NCBI GenBank assembly: GCA_037440525.1
Contig: JBBITW010000204.1
Location: 1 to 6,175 of the forward strand
Reading direction: 5' to 3'
DNA length: 6,175 nt
DNA from: JBBITW01 sp037440525
GTDB lineage: Bacteria > Desulfobacterota > BSN033 > UBA1163
Shown here one piece after another: positions 1 to 5,509 of this stretch (the first letter of the stretch is position 1; every line of letters begins with the position of its first letter). The notes under the pieces were generated by a model. The model had not been told where the DNA came from and searched no databases. It saw only the letters and a list, made by a program, of their open reading frames with translations. A program made the translations under genes and the position numbers.

Positions 1-915
1 ACTATCTGAGGGATACCATTGTTCGCGGGCTCCGAGATAGATTGGATTCCTTCTATGGGTGATATGTTTTATCTCAAAAACAGGATTGTTCCTTGCCTCA
101 CCATAATAGCCCGTGTATTCCCCAAACCCTCCTTCCATACTTCTTACATGAGGTTGGATAAATCCCTCAAATACAATTTCAGAGGTCGCCGGGACTTCAA
201 GATCGATAGTATTGCATTTGACAACCTGAAGAGGCTCCCCACGGAGGGCACCTGCAAGCTGAAATTCATCAATTCCAGGAGAGGTTCTTGTGCAGGCGAC
301 AATAAATACAATTGGATCGTATCCAGTGATCACTGCCATGGGCATGGGTTTATTCATTCTCTCATACTTGATATAATGTTGTCGGCCATGTGTATATTCA
401 GGAGCTCCCCATCCCAAAAGGTTTTTACCGAGGGTTTCCATTCTGTAGATACCTGCATTTAGAATTCCTGTTTCAGGATCTTTTGTTATAGAAACAGAGA
501 GTGTCCCAGGGAAAGGCCCATGATCATATTGATGCCACTTAACATTACAGATTCTATTGAGATCAATCTTTTCTTCAGGGATAATTTCTTCCTTGCAAGG
601 ACCATCATCAACTAATTTGGTTGGAATCAATGTTTCAGTTCTTTTTGCCCACCATTCATTGAATTGACCATATTCTTCAAGACCTAAAGCCCAAAGGAAT
701 CTCCTGTCAGCACCAAGAAGATTGGCTACCATTGGAAAGTTAGTCCCTTTTATTCGCTCAAAAAAAATAGCAGGACCAAAGCGTTGAAGTCCTATGCGGG
801 TAATCCCATTTACTTCCCAATCAGGGTCGACTTCTTCTTTGATACGGATAAGATCACCTCTTCCTTCCAGAAAATTCAGAAACTCCCTCATATCATACCA
901 ATTGGTCTTACCCAT
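1..915 (-). CDS. UbiD-family prenylated-FMN-dependent (de)carboxylase, partial (C-terminus beyond left edge)
   Basis: The frame is open for 305 codons from the ATG at 915-913 to base 1 without a stop, so about two thirds of a usual UbiD-family protein is present and the C-terminus is missing. UbiD enzymes use prenylated FMN, made by a UbiX partner, for reversible decarboxylation of aromatic or unsaturated acids in the cytoplasm. The N-terminus (WYDMREFLNFLEGRGDLIRI) is typical. Residues that match the fungal Fdc1 active site as I remember it are all present: N153 and R158 in NAGIYRM (metal/phosphate and catalytic Arg), H176, the E227 region (RGEP), and E261 and E266 in EGGFGEYTGYY, spaced five apart like Fdc1 E277/E282. 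The E-R-E catalytic set therefore looks intact. A strong AGGAGG lies 6 nt before the ATG and fixes the start. The gene is probably co-transcribed with the zinc-ribbon gene upstream. The family is certain. The substrate (hydroxybenzoate, phthaloyl-CoA, an aromatic hydrocarbon-derived acid or another) is not determinable. Confidence 0.95.
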   Translation of the reverse strand, partial: MGKTNWYDMREFLNFLEGRGDLIRIKEEVDPDWEVNGITRIGLQRFGPAIFFERIKGTNFPMVANLLGADRRFLWALGLEEYGQFNEWWAKRTETLIPTKLVDDGPCKEEIIPEEKIDLNRICNVKWHQYDHGPFPGTLSVSITKDPETGILNAGIYRMETLGKNLLGWGAPEYTHGRQHYIKYERMNKPMPMAVITGYDPIVFIVACTRTSPGIDEFQLAGALRGEPLQVVKCNTIDLEVPATSEIVFEGFIQPHVRSMEGGFGEYTGYYGEARNNPVFEIKHITHRRNPIYLGAREQWYPSDS

Positions 916-992
916 TATCTTCCTCCTTTAAAATTTTGATTAAAATGAAAATTAATTATCCTCCTAATAATTGAGTGATTCTTAATAGTCAT
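915..992 (-). other. Possible 25-codon upstream leader ORF coupled to the ubiD-like gene
   Basis: An ATG at 992-990 opens a 25-codon frame (beginning MTIKNHSIIRR) whose TAA stop shares one base with the UbiD start codon (TAATG). Its own ribosome site is poor: a GGGG run sits about 12 nt upstream. A second AGGAGG (960-965) lies inside it but has no start codon in range. The peptide is basic and resembles nothing I know. It could be a translationally coupled leader or, as likely, a chance frame in AT-rich DNA. No attenuator hairpin is evident. Confidence 0.2.
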
Positions 993-1093
993 TGTTAGGT
1001 ATATCCCCTGTCTGTAGCAATTCCACATCCTTTGTATGCTCGCTATGACCCTGATTAAAAGTCGCTCAATTTAGATAATATTTATTAAAAATC
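916..1093 (-). other. Intergenic gap between zinc-ribbon and ubiD-like genes
   Basis: This 178-bp spacer holds the ubiD ribosome site, the possible leader ORF, and a block around 1010-1065 that is less AT-rich than its surroundings. I see no hairpin with a T-run that would end transcription, so read-through from the zinc-ribbon gene is plausible. A poor sigma54-like match at 1016-1032 (TTGCT at -12, only GG at -24) is too weak to call a promoter. Confidence 0.5.
922..927 (-). promoter_or_regulatory. Strong Shine-Dalgarno site of the ubiD-like gene
   Basis: On the minus strand this reads AGGAGG, with 6 nt to the ATG at 915-913. It is the best ribosome binding site in the window. It supports both the start choice and high expression of the decarboxylase. 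Confidence 0.85.
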
Positions 1094-1303
1094 TTATTCA
1101 TTATTTCTTCCCTTTTCCATATTTACGGAATAAGGCCCCTCGATACATATCATTTCCCCTTTTGGTCCATTTAGAGCACAGTTCGGACAGAAGCTCGGTG
1201 GTGAATCTTCTGAGTTTATTTTAATAATATATGAACATTTATTGCACTTATAAACAATCTCTATTTGACTTCCTCTCTTTGAAACGAATTTTCCACTCTT
1301 CAT
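1094..1303 (-). CDS. Small zinc-ribbon protein, possible UbiD-associated subunit
   Basis: This is a 69-residue soluble protein with two CxxC knuckles, C20-N-K-C23 (VYKCNKCSY) and C39-P-N-C42 (SFCPNCALNG), 15 residues apart, plus C53. This is the layout of a zinc ribbon or rubredoxin-like metal site. The start ATG at 1303-1301 has AAGGTG 7 nt upstream. The gene sits between a sigma54 promoter and the ubiD-like gene, so it is probably the first gene of that transcript. Non-oxidative hydroxyarylic acid decarboxylases (VdcBCD, YclBCD types) pair a UbiX and a UbiD protein with a small Cys-rich D protein of similar size that, as I remember it, carries a VYQCQ-x-C-type knuckle. The VYKCNKC knuckle here resembles it, but the order of the two knuckles differs. 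A subunit or metal-delivery role is inference. An unrelated zinc-ribbon or electron-transfer protein is also possible. Confidence 0.8.
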   Translation of the reverse strand: MKSGKFVSKRGSQIEIVYKCNKCSYIIKINSEDSPPSFCPNCALNGPKGEMICIEGPYSVNMEKGRNNE

Positions 1304-1310
1304 AATGATT

Positions 1311-1316
1311 CACCTT
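1311..1316 (-). promoter_or_regulatory. Shine-Dalgarno site of the zinc-ribbon gene
   Basis: The minus strand reads AAGGTG, with 7 nt to the ATG at 1303-1301. This supports the short gene being real and fixes its start. Confidence 0.65.
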
Positions 1317-1361
1317 TAAAATGGAGGTAAAGTTTTGAGAGATTAACCAAATTTATTTGAT

Positions 1362-1377
1362 AGCAAATTTTATGCCA
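1362..1377 (-). promoter_or_regulatory. Sigma54 (-24/-12) promoter for the zinc-ribbon/ubiD-like transcript
   Basis: The minus strand reads TGGCATAAAATTTGCT. The GG (1376-1375) and GC (1364-1363) are exactly 10 nt apart, as RpoN promoters require. TGGCA at -24 and TTGCT at -12 both match the consensus core (TGGCAC-N5-TTGCW), missing mainly the CG after TGGCA. Transcription should start near 1351, leaving a leader of roughly 48 nt before the zinc-ribbon ATG. The neighbouring upstream gene encodes a GAFTGA-containing activator, which this promoter class needs. This is the only good match I found in the window's intergenic DNA. Confidence 0.8.
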
Positions 1378-1427
1378 TTAAAAAAATTTTATATTCATCT
1401 CATCTAAGTCTATAATTTTCAAATAAT

Positions 1428-1450
1428 ATCTTCTATCTGAGATAGATGAT
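1428..1450. promoter_or_regulatory. Near-perfect 23-bp palindrome, candidate activator site
   Basis: Perfect 7-bp arms TCTATCT (1432-1438) and AGATAGA (1440-1446) flank a central G at 1439. After one mismatched pair (1431/1447), ATC (1428-1430) and GAT (1448-1450) extend the symmetry, so 10 of 11 pairs match. Weaker outer arms TCTCATCT (1398-1405) and AGATGAGA (1455-1462) lie on either side. The centre is about 88 bp upstream of the predicted sigma54 start. It is not followed by a T-run, so an operator is more likely than a terminator. Which protein binds it is not known. Confidence 0.5.
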
Positions 1451-1471
1451 TTTAAGATGAGACTAAGTATA

Positions 1472-1517
1472 ATATGACAATTTGACATATTTTTTATTTA
1501 ATATACGACAACTTGTC
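1472..1517. promoter_or_regulatory. Tandem palindromic sites 31 bp apart, candidate enhancer of the NtrC-type regulator
   Basis: Two copies of ATAYGACAAYTTGNC lie at 1472-1486 and 1503-1517, identical at 12 of 15 positions. Each is symmetric around its centre: GACAA-C-TTGTC is perfect (1507-1517), and the left copy extends to a 19-bp near-palindrome (1472-1490, 8 of 9 pairs). The 31-bp spacing is about three DNA turns, putting both on one face. Centres lie about 130 and 161 bp upstream of the predicted sigma54 start, the usual range for NtrC-family enhancers. Binding by the adjacent regulator is inference. Confidence 0.5.
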
Positions 1518-1542
1518 TTAAAACATAAGGATTATATTAAAT

Positions 1543-2901
1543 TCAGTTCCTTATGCCATACTTTTGAATTTTACGGTAGAGGTTTCTTACACTAATACCG
1601 AGGACTTTCGCGGTACGTGTTTTATTGCCGCTAAATTCCTTTATGGTCTTTTCTATTAAATCCTTCTCCAATTCGGAAATTGTCTTGATTCTTGTTGAGT
1701 TGTCAGAAGGCTGGTTGATAATTGAAAGTGGAAGGTCTTTTAATGTAATCATATTCCCTGAGGAAAGAATTACTGCTCTCTCAAGAACATTTGCTAACTC
1801 CCGAATATTCCCAGGCCAGTCATAATTTTTAAGTATTTCCAATGCATCTACAGAAATCCTTTTACCGAAACCTCCTTCCTTATAATAAGTTTTCAAAAAG
1901 TAGTCTACTAATAAAGGAATATCTTCTTTTCTTTCTCTTAGGGGAGGCAAATTAATAGTCACTACATTCAATCGATAAAAAAGGTCCTCCCTGAATCGTC
2001 CTTTCTTCACTTCTTCTTCAAGTTTTTTATTAGTTGCAGCCAAAACTCTGACATCAACTCGAATCTCTTTATTACCTCCTACCCGTCTAAACTCACCAAA
2101 CTCAATCACACGGAGCAATTTGGCCTGAATATTGGGAGACATCTCGGAAATTTCATCTAAGAAGAAAGTTCCTCTGTCCGCAATCTCGAAGAGGCCATGT
2201 TTCAGATAAGATGCACCGGTAAAAGCACCTTTCTCGTGGCCAAAGAGTTCATTTTCAAGAAGGTTTTCCTGAAGAGCTGAACAATTGACTACTATGAAAG
2301 GGCCTTCTAACCTCTTACTCTTCTTATGAATGATCCGTGCAGCTAATTCTTTCCCTGTCCCACTTTCTCCCTGGATCAAAATAGGAGATGAAGTTGGGGC
2401 TACCCTGTTTATTAAGGCAATTACCTCACGGGTCTTTCTGCTTTTCCCGATAATGGTTTCATACGAACTTTTTAATCTTAATTGTTGCTTAAGAAGTATG
2501 TTCTCTCTCTGGAGGATAGATTTTTCATAGGCCTTTTCTACTACGAGATCTAATTCCGTAAGTTTACAAGGCTTGGTGAGATAGTCATAGGCCCCCAGTT
2601 TCATTGCAGAAATAGCAGAGTCAATACTTCCATGTCCAGTAATTATAATAACCTCAATGTTGGGATGAATCTCTTTGAGTCTCCTTAGAAGTTCGATTCC
2701 ATCCATACCTGACATTTTTATATCTAATAACGCAACATCAAATTCTTTTTGTTCCGCAGCGATAAGGGCAGATTCACTCGAATCAAATGCCTCTACCAAG
2801 TCCCCCTTTTTAGATAGTCTTCTCTGTAACAGTTTTCTAAAGGTAGCTTCATCATCAACAACCATTATTCTTTTAAAAACTGATGTTTCCATTATCCACA
2901 T
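1543..2901 (-). CDS. NtrC-family sigma54-dependent response regulator
   Basis: This 452-residue protein is complete and of the usual length for the family. An N-terminal receiver (about 11-125) has the acidic pair D16/D17, phospho-acceptor D60 (LLDIKMSGMDG), T88 and K110. The AAA+ domain (about 150-385) has Walker A GESGTGKE (178-185), the sigma54-contacting GAFTGA loop (225-230), Walker B GTFFLDEI (244-251), sensor I AATN (288-291) and the GRFREDLFYRLNV segment with likely arginine fingers R304 and R310. A Fis-type helix-turn-helix closes it (about 408-452). All key residues are present, so it should be an active enhancer-binding ATPase switched on by phosphorylation. Its start overlaps the kinase stop by one base (TAATG) and has no good ribosome site of its own, which points to translational coupling. 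An in-frame ATG at 2892-2890 is an alternative start. The cognate kinase is almost surely the gene before it. The nearest sigma54 promoter is just downstream, before the zinc-ribbon gene. Confidence 0.97.
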   Translation of the reverse strand: MWIMETSVFKRIMVVDDEATFRKLLQRRLSKKGDLVEAFDSSESALIAAEQKEFDVALLDIKMSGMDGIELLRRLKEIHPNIEVIIITGHGSIDSAISAMKLGAYDYLTKPCKLTELDLVVEKAYEKSILQRENILLKQQLRLKSSYETIIGKSRKTREVIALINRVAPTSSPILIQGESGTGKELAARIIHKKSKRLEGPFIVVNCSALQENLLENELFGHEKGAFTGASYLKHGLFEIADRGTFFLDEISEMSPNIQAKLLRVIEFGEFRRVGGNKEIRVDVRVLAATNKKLEEEVKKGRFREDLFYRLNVVTINLPPLRERKEDIPLLVDYFLKTYYKEGGFGKRISVDALEILKNYDWPGNIRELANVLERAVILSSGNMITLKDLPLSIINQPSDNSTRIKTISELEKDLIEKTIKEFSGNKTRTAKVLGISVRNLYRKIQKYGIRN

Positions 2902-5384
2902 TATTTCTGAGGAAGGACAATTGTAAATGTACTTCCTTTTCCTTCCTGGCTTTCAACATCAATCCTTCCATTTAATCTTTGCATAATCATGTAAGAGATT
3001 GCTAACCCAAGACCAGTCCCTTTCGATGGAGGTTTGGTTGTAAAGAATGGATTAAAAATTTTCTTTAAATCCCCATTTGGAATTCCTTTCCCAGTATCAG
3101 AGACTTTAATTTTAACATTTCCATAATTATAATCTGTCTCGATTTTAATCACTCCAGACGAACCTATCGCTTCAATGGCGTTCTTTAAAAGATTTAATAA
3201 AACCTGTTGAAGTTGGCAAGGATCTGTAAAAACCTCAAGATTTTCTCTGCAAGGGGTTTTAATAAATTGAATATTTTTCCCCTTTGCTTCAAATTCTATT
3301 AATGCAAGGGCCTTATTGATCACATCCAAAATATTTACTCGAATCGGTCTTAAAGGATCATTTCTCGCAAAGTTAAGAAGATTTTTAGTAATATCTTTAC
3401 ATCGATAAACCTGTTCAATGATTGTATTTAGATATTCTCGAAATTCAGTTAAATCCTTAATTCCCAATTTTCTTTCACTTTCCAATTTATCCATCAACTC
3501 TTCTGCATATCCTGCAATTGATGCAAGAGGATTATTTATTTCATGAGCAACCCCTGAAGCCAACTCTCCAACTGCCGACATCTTTGAGGCCTGAATCAAT
3601 TGTTGTTCCATCTTTTTTCTCTCCGAGATATCCCGCATGATAAACTGAATAGCAGTGGTCTTTTGGCCCTCCTGTATCGCTGTTAAACTAATTTCTACTG
3701 GAATTCTAATCCCTTCAGAATTAACGATCATTAATTCAAAAGGTTCTTTTTCCTTTCCACTGATTACCTCCGTAAAAGTCTCTTTTAAAAACTTTTTATT
3801 AGATGGAACAACAAACTGATATATCTTTTCTTTTTTTAAATTTTCCATTGGCCCGAATATCTTCTGAGCGGCATCATTTAGAGAAAGAAAGTTTCCTTCC
3901 AGATCTGTAACCAAAATTCCATCTCGTGCCTTATCAAAAAGATTCTTATATTTCAGTTCAATCTTCTCCTTTTCCGAGATATCATCATGGAGTACGATAA
4001 TCCCATTTACACTCCTTTTCTCATCAAAAAGAGGAAGGATTTTAAGATTTACGGTCACAATTCCATTATTAGAATTCTTTATCTTAAAGCCTTCCTCTTC
4101 AATAGGAATACCAGTTTCCATCACTTGACCGAGTTTATTAAAAAAATCTCCTTGAATATTTTTCTCTCCAATGACAATCAAATTCTTACCCAATACAGTC
4201 TCTTTTTTAATATTGAGTAGTCGCTCCATCGCATGATTCCATGTCATAATATTGAAATCTTTATCCACAACAAAAATTCCATCAGTGATACTCTGTATAA
4301 TATTTTCATTAAATTCCTTTAATTGTTCTAAATGTTTTGAATTCTTTGTCTTATCAGTTGTATCTTCAATAATACAGAGGAGGCTATTTCCTCCATCATC
4401 TTTAAATGGAATCCCCTTAACAGATAGATAAAGGGGTTCTCTTCTAATAGGAAGTGATAGAGGAAAGTTTGTCAATTCAAAGGCCTTACCTTCAAGACCT
4501 GATTTTAAAAATTCAGAAAGAGGGGAGGACGAAACCCATGGAAATTTATTGAAATTTACTCCCCTCAATCTCTTTTTAGGCAAATTGAAAAGTTTTAAGT
4601 AGCTGGGATTTGTGGTTATAATATTTCCATAGGAATCGAGAGTTAAGATGGCAATTGGTGCATTCTTGATAATGTTTTCATAGAACCGGCTCGTCTTTTT
4701 AATCTCCTTTGTCTTCTTTCTTACTAACTCCTTTAGTTTTGTTTGTAATGATATCCTTGGTGTCGAGAGCTCATATCCTCTTTCTTTTAAAATCTCTTTT
4801 TTACAGATAATATACTCACATATTTGGTTTTTCATCCCAATACAAGAGGTTTCTATACAATCTAAATGTTCCTCAAGCCCTGTTTTTGCAAAGCGATGGG
4901 TTCCTTTCATAAATGCAAGGAAAATCCCACGTGTATAATCGCATACAGGTCTTTCCGAATTTCGATGATTTTCAGCATATGCCCACCCTTCAAAAGCATT
5001 CTTACATTGAATAACCGCCCAACCCTTATCCCATTGCAAATCAATTATTTTAAAATCTCCAAACCCTGCTTCAGAATAGAAAATAATTGCCATTAAAAAG
5101 CCAGTTAAGTTAGGTTGAAGATCCCCTTTTCTTATCATTGGAATCAAGAATGAGTATCCCCCCTGTATTCCAGCCTGAAAAACAACATAACTCGAATTTT
5201 CACCCACTTCCCTTTCTATCACTCTCCTTATTTGATAAAATCCCTGTTTGACATCAAATAAAATCATCCTTGAATTCCCCACATTCATCCATCCTCTTTC
5301 TTTATAACTATTGATAAAGTGGAGTGATGGAGGGAAAGAAGAGGGAATGGTTATTCTATTTTCTTTCAGCATATATCTCTCCAT
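2901..5384 (-). CDS. Soluble sensor histidine kinase with XylR_N/V4R effector domain and three PAS domains
   Basis: This 827-residue cytoplasmic kinase has no membrane segment. Residues about 19-115 resemble the XylR_N effector domain (GWMNVGNSRMILFD, then IRRVIEREVG and AGIQGGYSF). About 130-195 is a V4R domain with PVC148 and the E178-x2-C181-x7-C189 pattern of the zinc site in DmpR/MopR-type phenol sensors. A basic helical linker (about 211-235) leads to PAS domains at about 232-345, 356-470 and 475-590. HisKA follows with phospho-acceptor H614 (GVAHEINNPL), then HATPase_c with the N box (NLLKNAIEAI, N735), G1 DTGKGIP (763-769), F box FNPFFTTK (777-784) and G2 GTGLGLAIS (789-797). It should bind a small, probably aromatic, effector and phosphorylate the regulator encoded next, with which it shares TAATG. 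Numbering is from the ATG at 5384-5382. The ATG at 5372-5370 (M5) has a better ribosome site and may be the true start. Confidence 0.95.
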   Translation of the reverse strand: MERYMLKENRITIPSSFPPSLHFINSYKERGWMNVGNSRMILFDVKQGFYQIRRVIEREVGENSSYVVFQAGIQGGYSFLIPMIRKGDLQPNLTGFLMAIIFYSEAGFGDFKIIDLQWDKGWAVIQCKNAFEGWAYAENHRNSERPVCDYTRGIFLAFMKGTHRFAKTGLEEHLDCIETSCIGMKNQICEYIICKKEILKERGYELSTPRISLQTKLKELVRKKTKEIKKTSRFYENIIKNAPIAILTLDSYGNIITTNPSYLKLFNLPKKRLRGVNFNKFPWVSSSPLSEFLKSGLEGKAFELTNFPLSLPIRREPLYLSVKGIPFKDDGGNSLLCIIEDTTDKTKNSKHLEQLKEFNENIIQSITDGIFVVDKDFNIMTWNHAMERLLNIKKETVLGKNLIVIGEKNIQGDFFNKLGQVMETGIPIEEEGFKIKNSNNGIVTVNLKILPLFDEKRSVNGIIVLHDDISEKEKIELKYKNLFDKARDGILVTDLEGNFLSLNDAAQKIFGPMENLKKEKIYQFVVPSNKKFLKETFTEVISGKEKEPFELMIVNSEGIRIPVEISLTAIQEGQKTTAIQFIMRDISERKKMEQQLIQASKMSAVGELASGVAHEINNPLASIAGYAEELMDKLESERKLGIKDLTEFREYLNTIIEQVYRCKDITKNLLNFARNDPLRPIRVNILDVINKALALIEFEAKGKNIQFIKTPCRENLEVFTDPCQLQQVLLNLLKNAIEAIGSSGVIKIETDYNYGNVKIKVSDTGKGIPNGDLKKIFNPFFTTKPPSKGTGLGLAISYMIMQRLNGRIDVESQEGKGSTFTIVLPQK
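5377..5382 (-). promoter_or_regulatory. Ribosome site favouring the internal start of the kinase
   Basis: The minus strand reads GGAGAG. GGAG is 6 nt before the ATG at 5372-5370, while the upstream ATG at 5384-5382 has only a weak AGAAG before it. The site overlaps the upstream ATG itself. Translation probably starts at residue 5 of the longer frame, giving 823 residues. Confidence 0.5.
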
Positions 5385-5509
5385 TGATTGCTTCTGAAAT
5401 TGATTGATTTTTATAAAATGTTTTTACTCGATTGCTAACCAATTGAAAAATCAGATTATCCAAAAAGAATCTCAGAGGGTCTTTGATCAAATAAAGTTAA
5501 ATTTATATA
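5385..5509 (-). other. Intergenic gap between livF-like and kinase genes
   Basis: This 125-bp AT-rich spacer holds the candidate sigma70 promoter, a TTTGATCAAA palindrome (5482-5491) and two ATTGATTG copies 16 bp apart (5383-5390, overlapping the start codon, and 5399-5406). I see no convincing intrinsic terminator after the livF-like gene, so some read-through into the kinase is possible. Confidence 0.45.
5410..5438 (-). promoter_or_regulatory. Candidate sigma70-type promoter of the kinase-regulator operon
   Basis: The minus strand carries TTAGCA (5438-5433), a 17-nt spacer and TATAAA (5415-5410), matching 4 of 6 and 5 of 6 consensus bases at ideal spacing. The start would fall near 5403, about 20-30 nt before the kinase start. 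AT-rich DNA gives such matches by chance, so confidence is moderate. It would allow the sensor and regulator to be made constitutively, separately from the transporter gene. Confidence 0.4.

Larger units (their letters stand above)
1304..1542 (-). other. Regulatory intergenic region between response regulator and zinc-ribbon genes
   Basis: This 239-bp, very AT-rich spacer contains, from right to left in the direction of transcription, an AT-only perfect 10-bp inverted repeat (1496-1505 with 1533-1542), the tandem GACAA-N-TTGTC-like sites, the 23-bp palindrome, the sigma54 promoter and the zinc-ribbon ribosome site. The inverted repeat next to the regulator stop is followed by A, not T, on the transcribed strand, so it is not a normal intrinsic terminator. 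I see no ORF with a ribosome site in it on either strand. Confidence 0.6.

Noticed and set aside
19..462. 147-codon plus-strand open frame
   Set aside because: It lies antisense inside the ubiD-like gene, whose translation shows conserved catalytic motifs. The plus-strand product resembles nothing known.
1016..1032. Second sigma54-like promoter before the ubiD-like gene
   Set aside because: TTGCT at -12 and GG-N10-GC spacing are present, but the -24 half has only GG (AAGGAT instead of TGGCAC), and no activator-type palindrome was seen near it.
1482..1487. TTGACA on the plus strand as a -35 box
   Set aside because: No -10 box lies at 15-19 nt spacing, and transcription would run antisense into the regulator gene. 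The hexamer is better explained as part of the palindromic site.
1496..1542. Perfect 10-bp inverted repeat as terminator of the regulator gene
   Set aside because: The stem is AT only, the loop is 27 nt, and on the transcribed strand it is followed by A residues rather than T. Such repeats are common by chance in DNA this AT-rich.
5480..5500. Hairpin after the livF-like gene as intrinsic terminator
   Set aside because: Only 4-5 bp AT-rich stems can be drawn, without a proper T-run.
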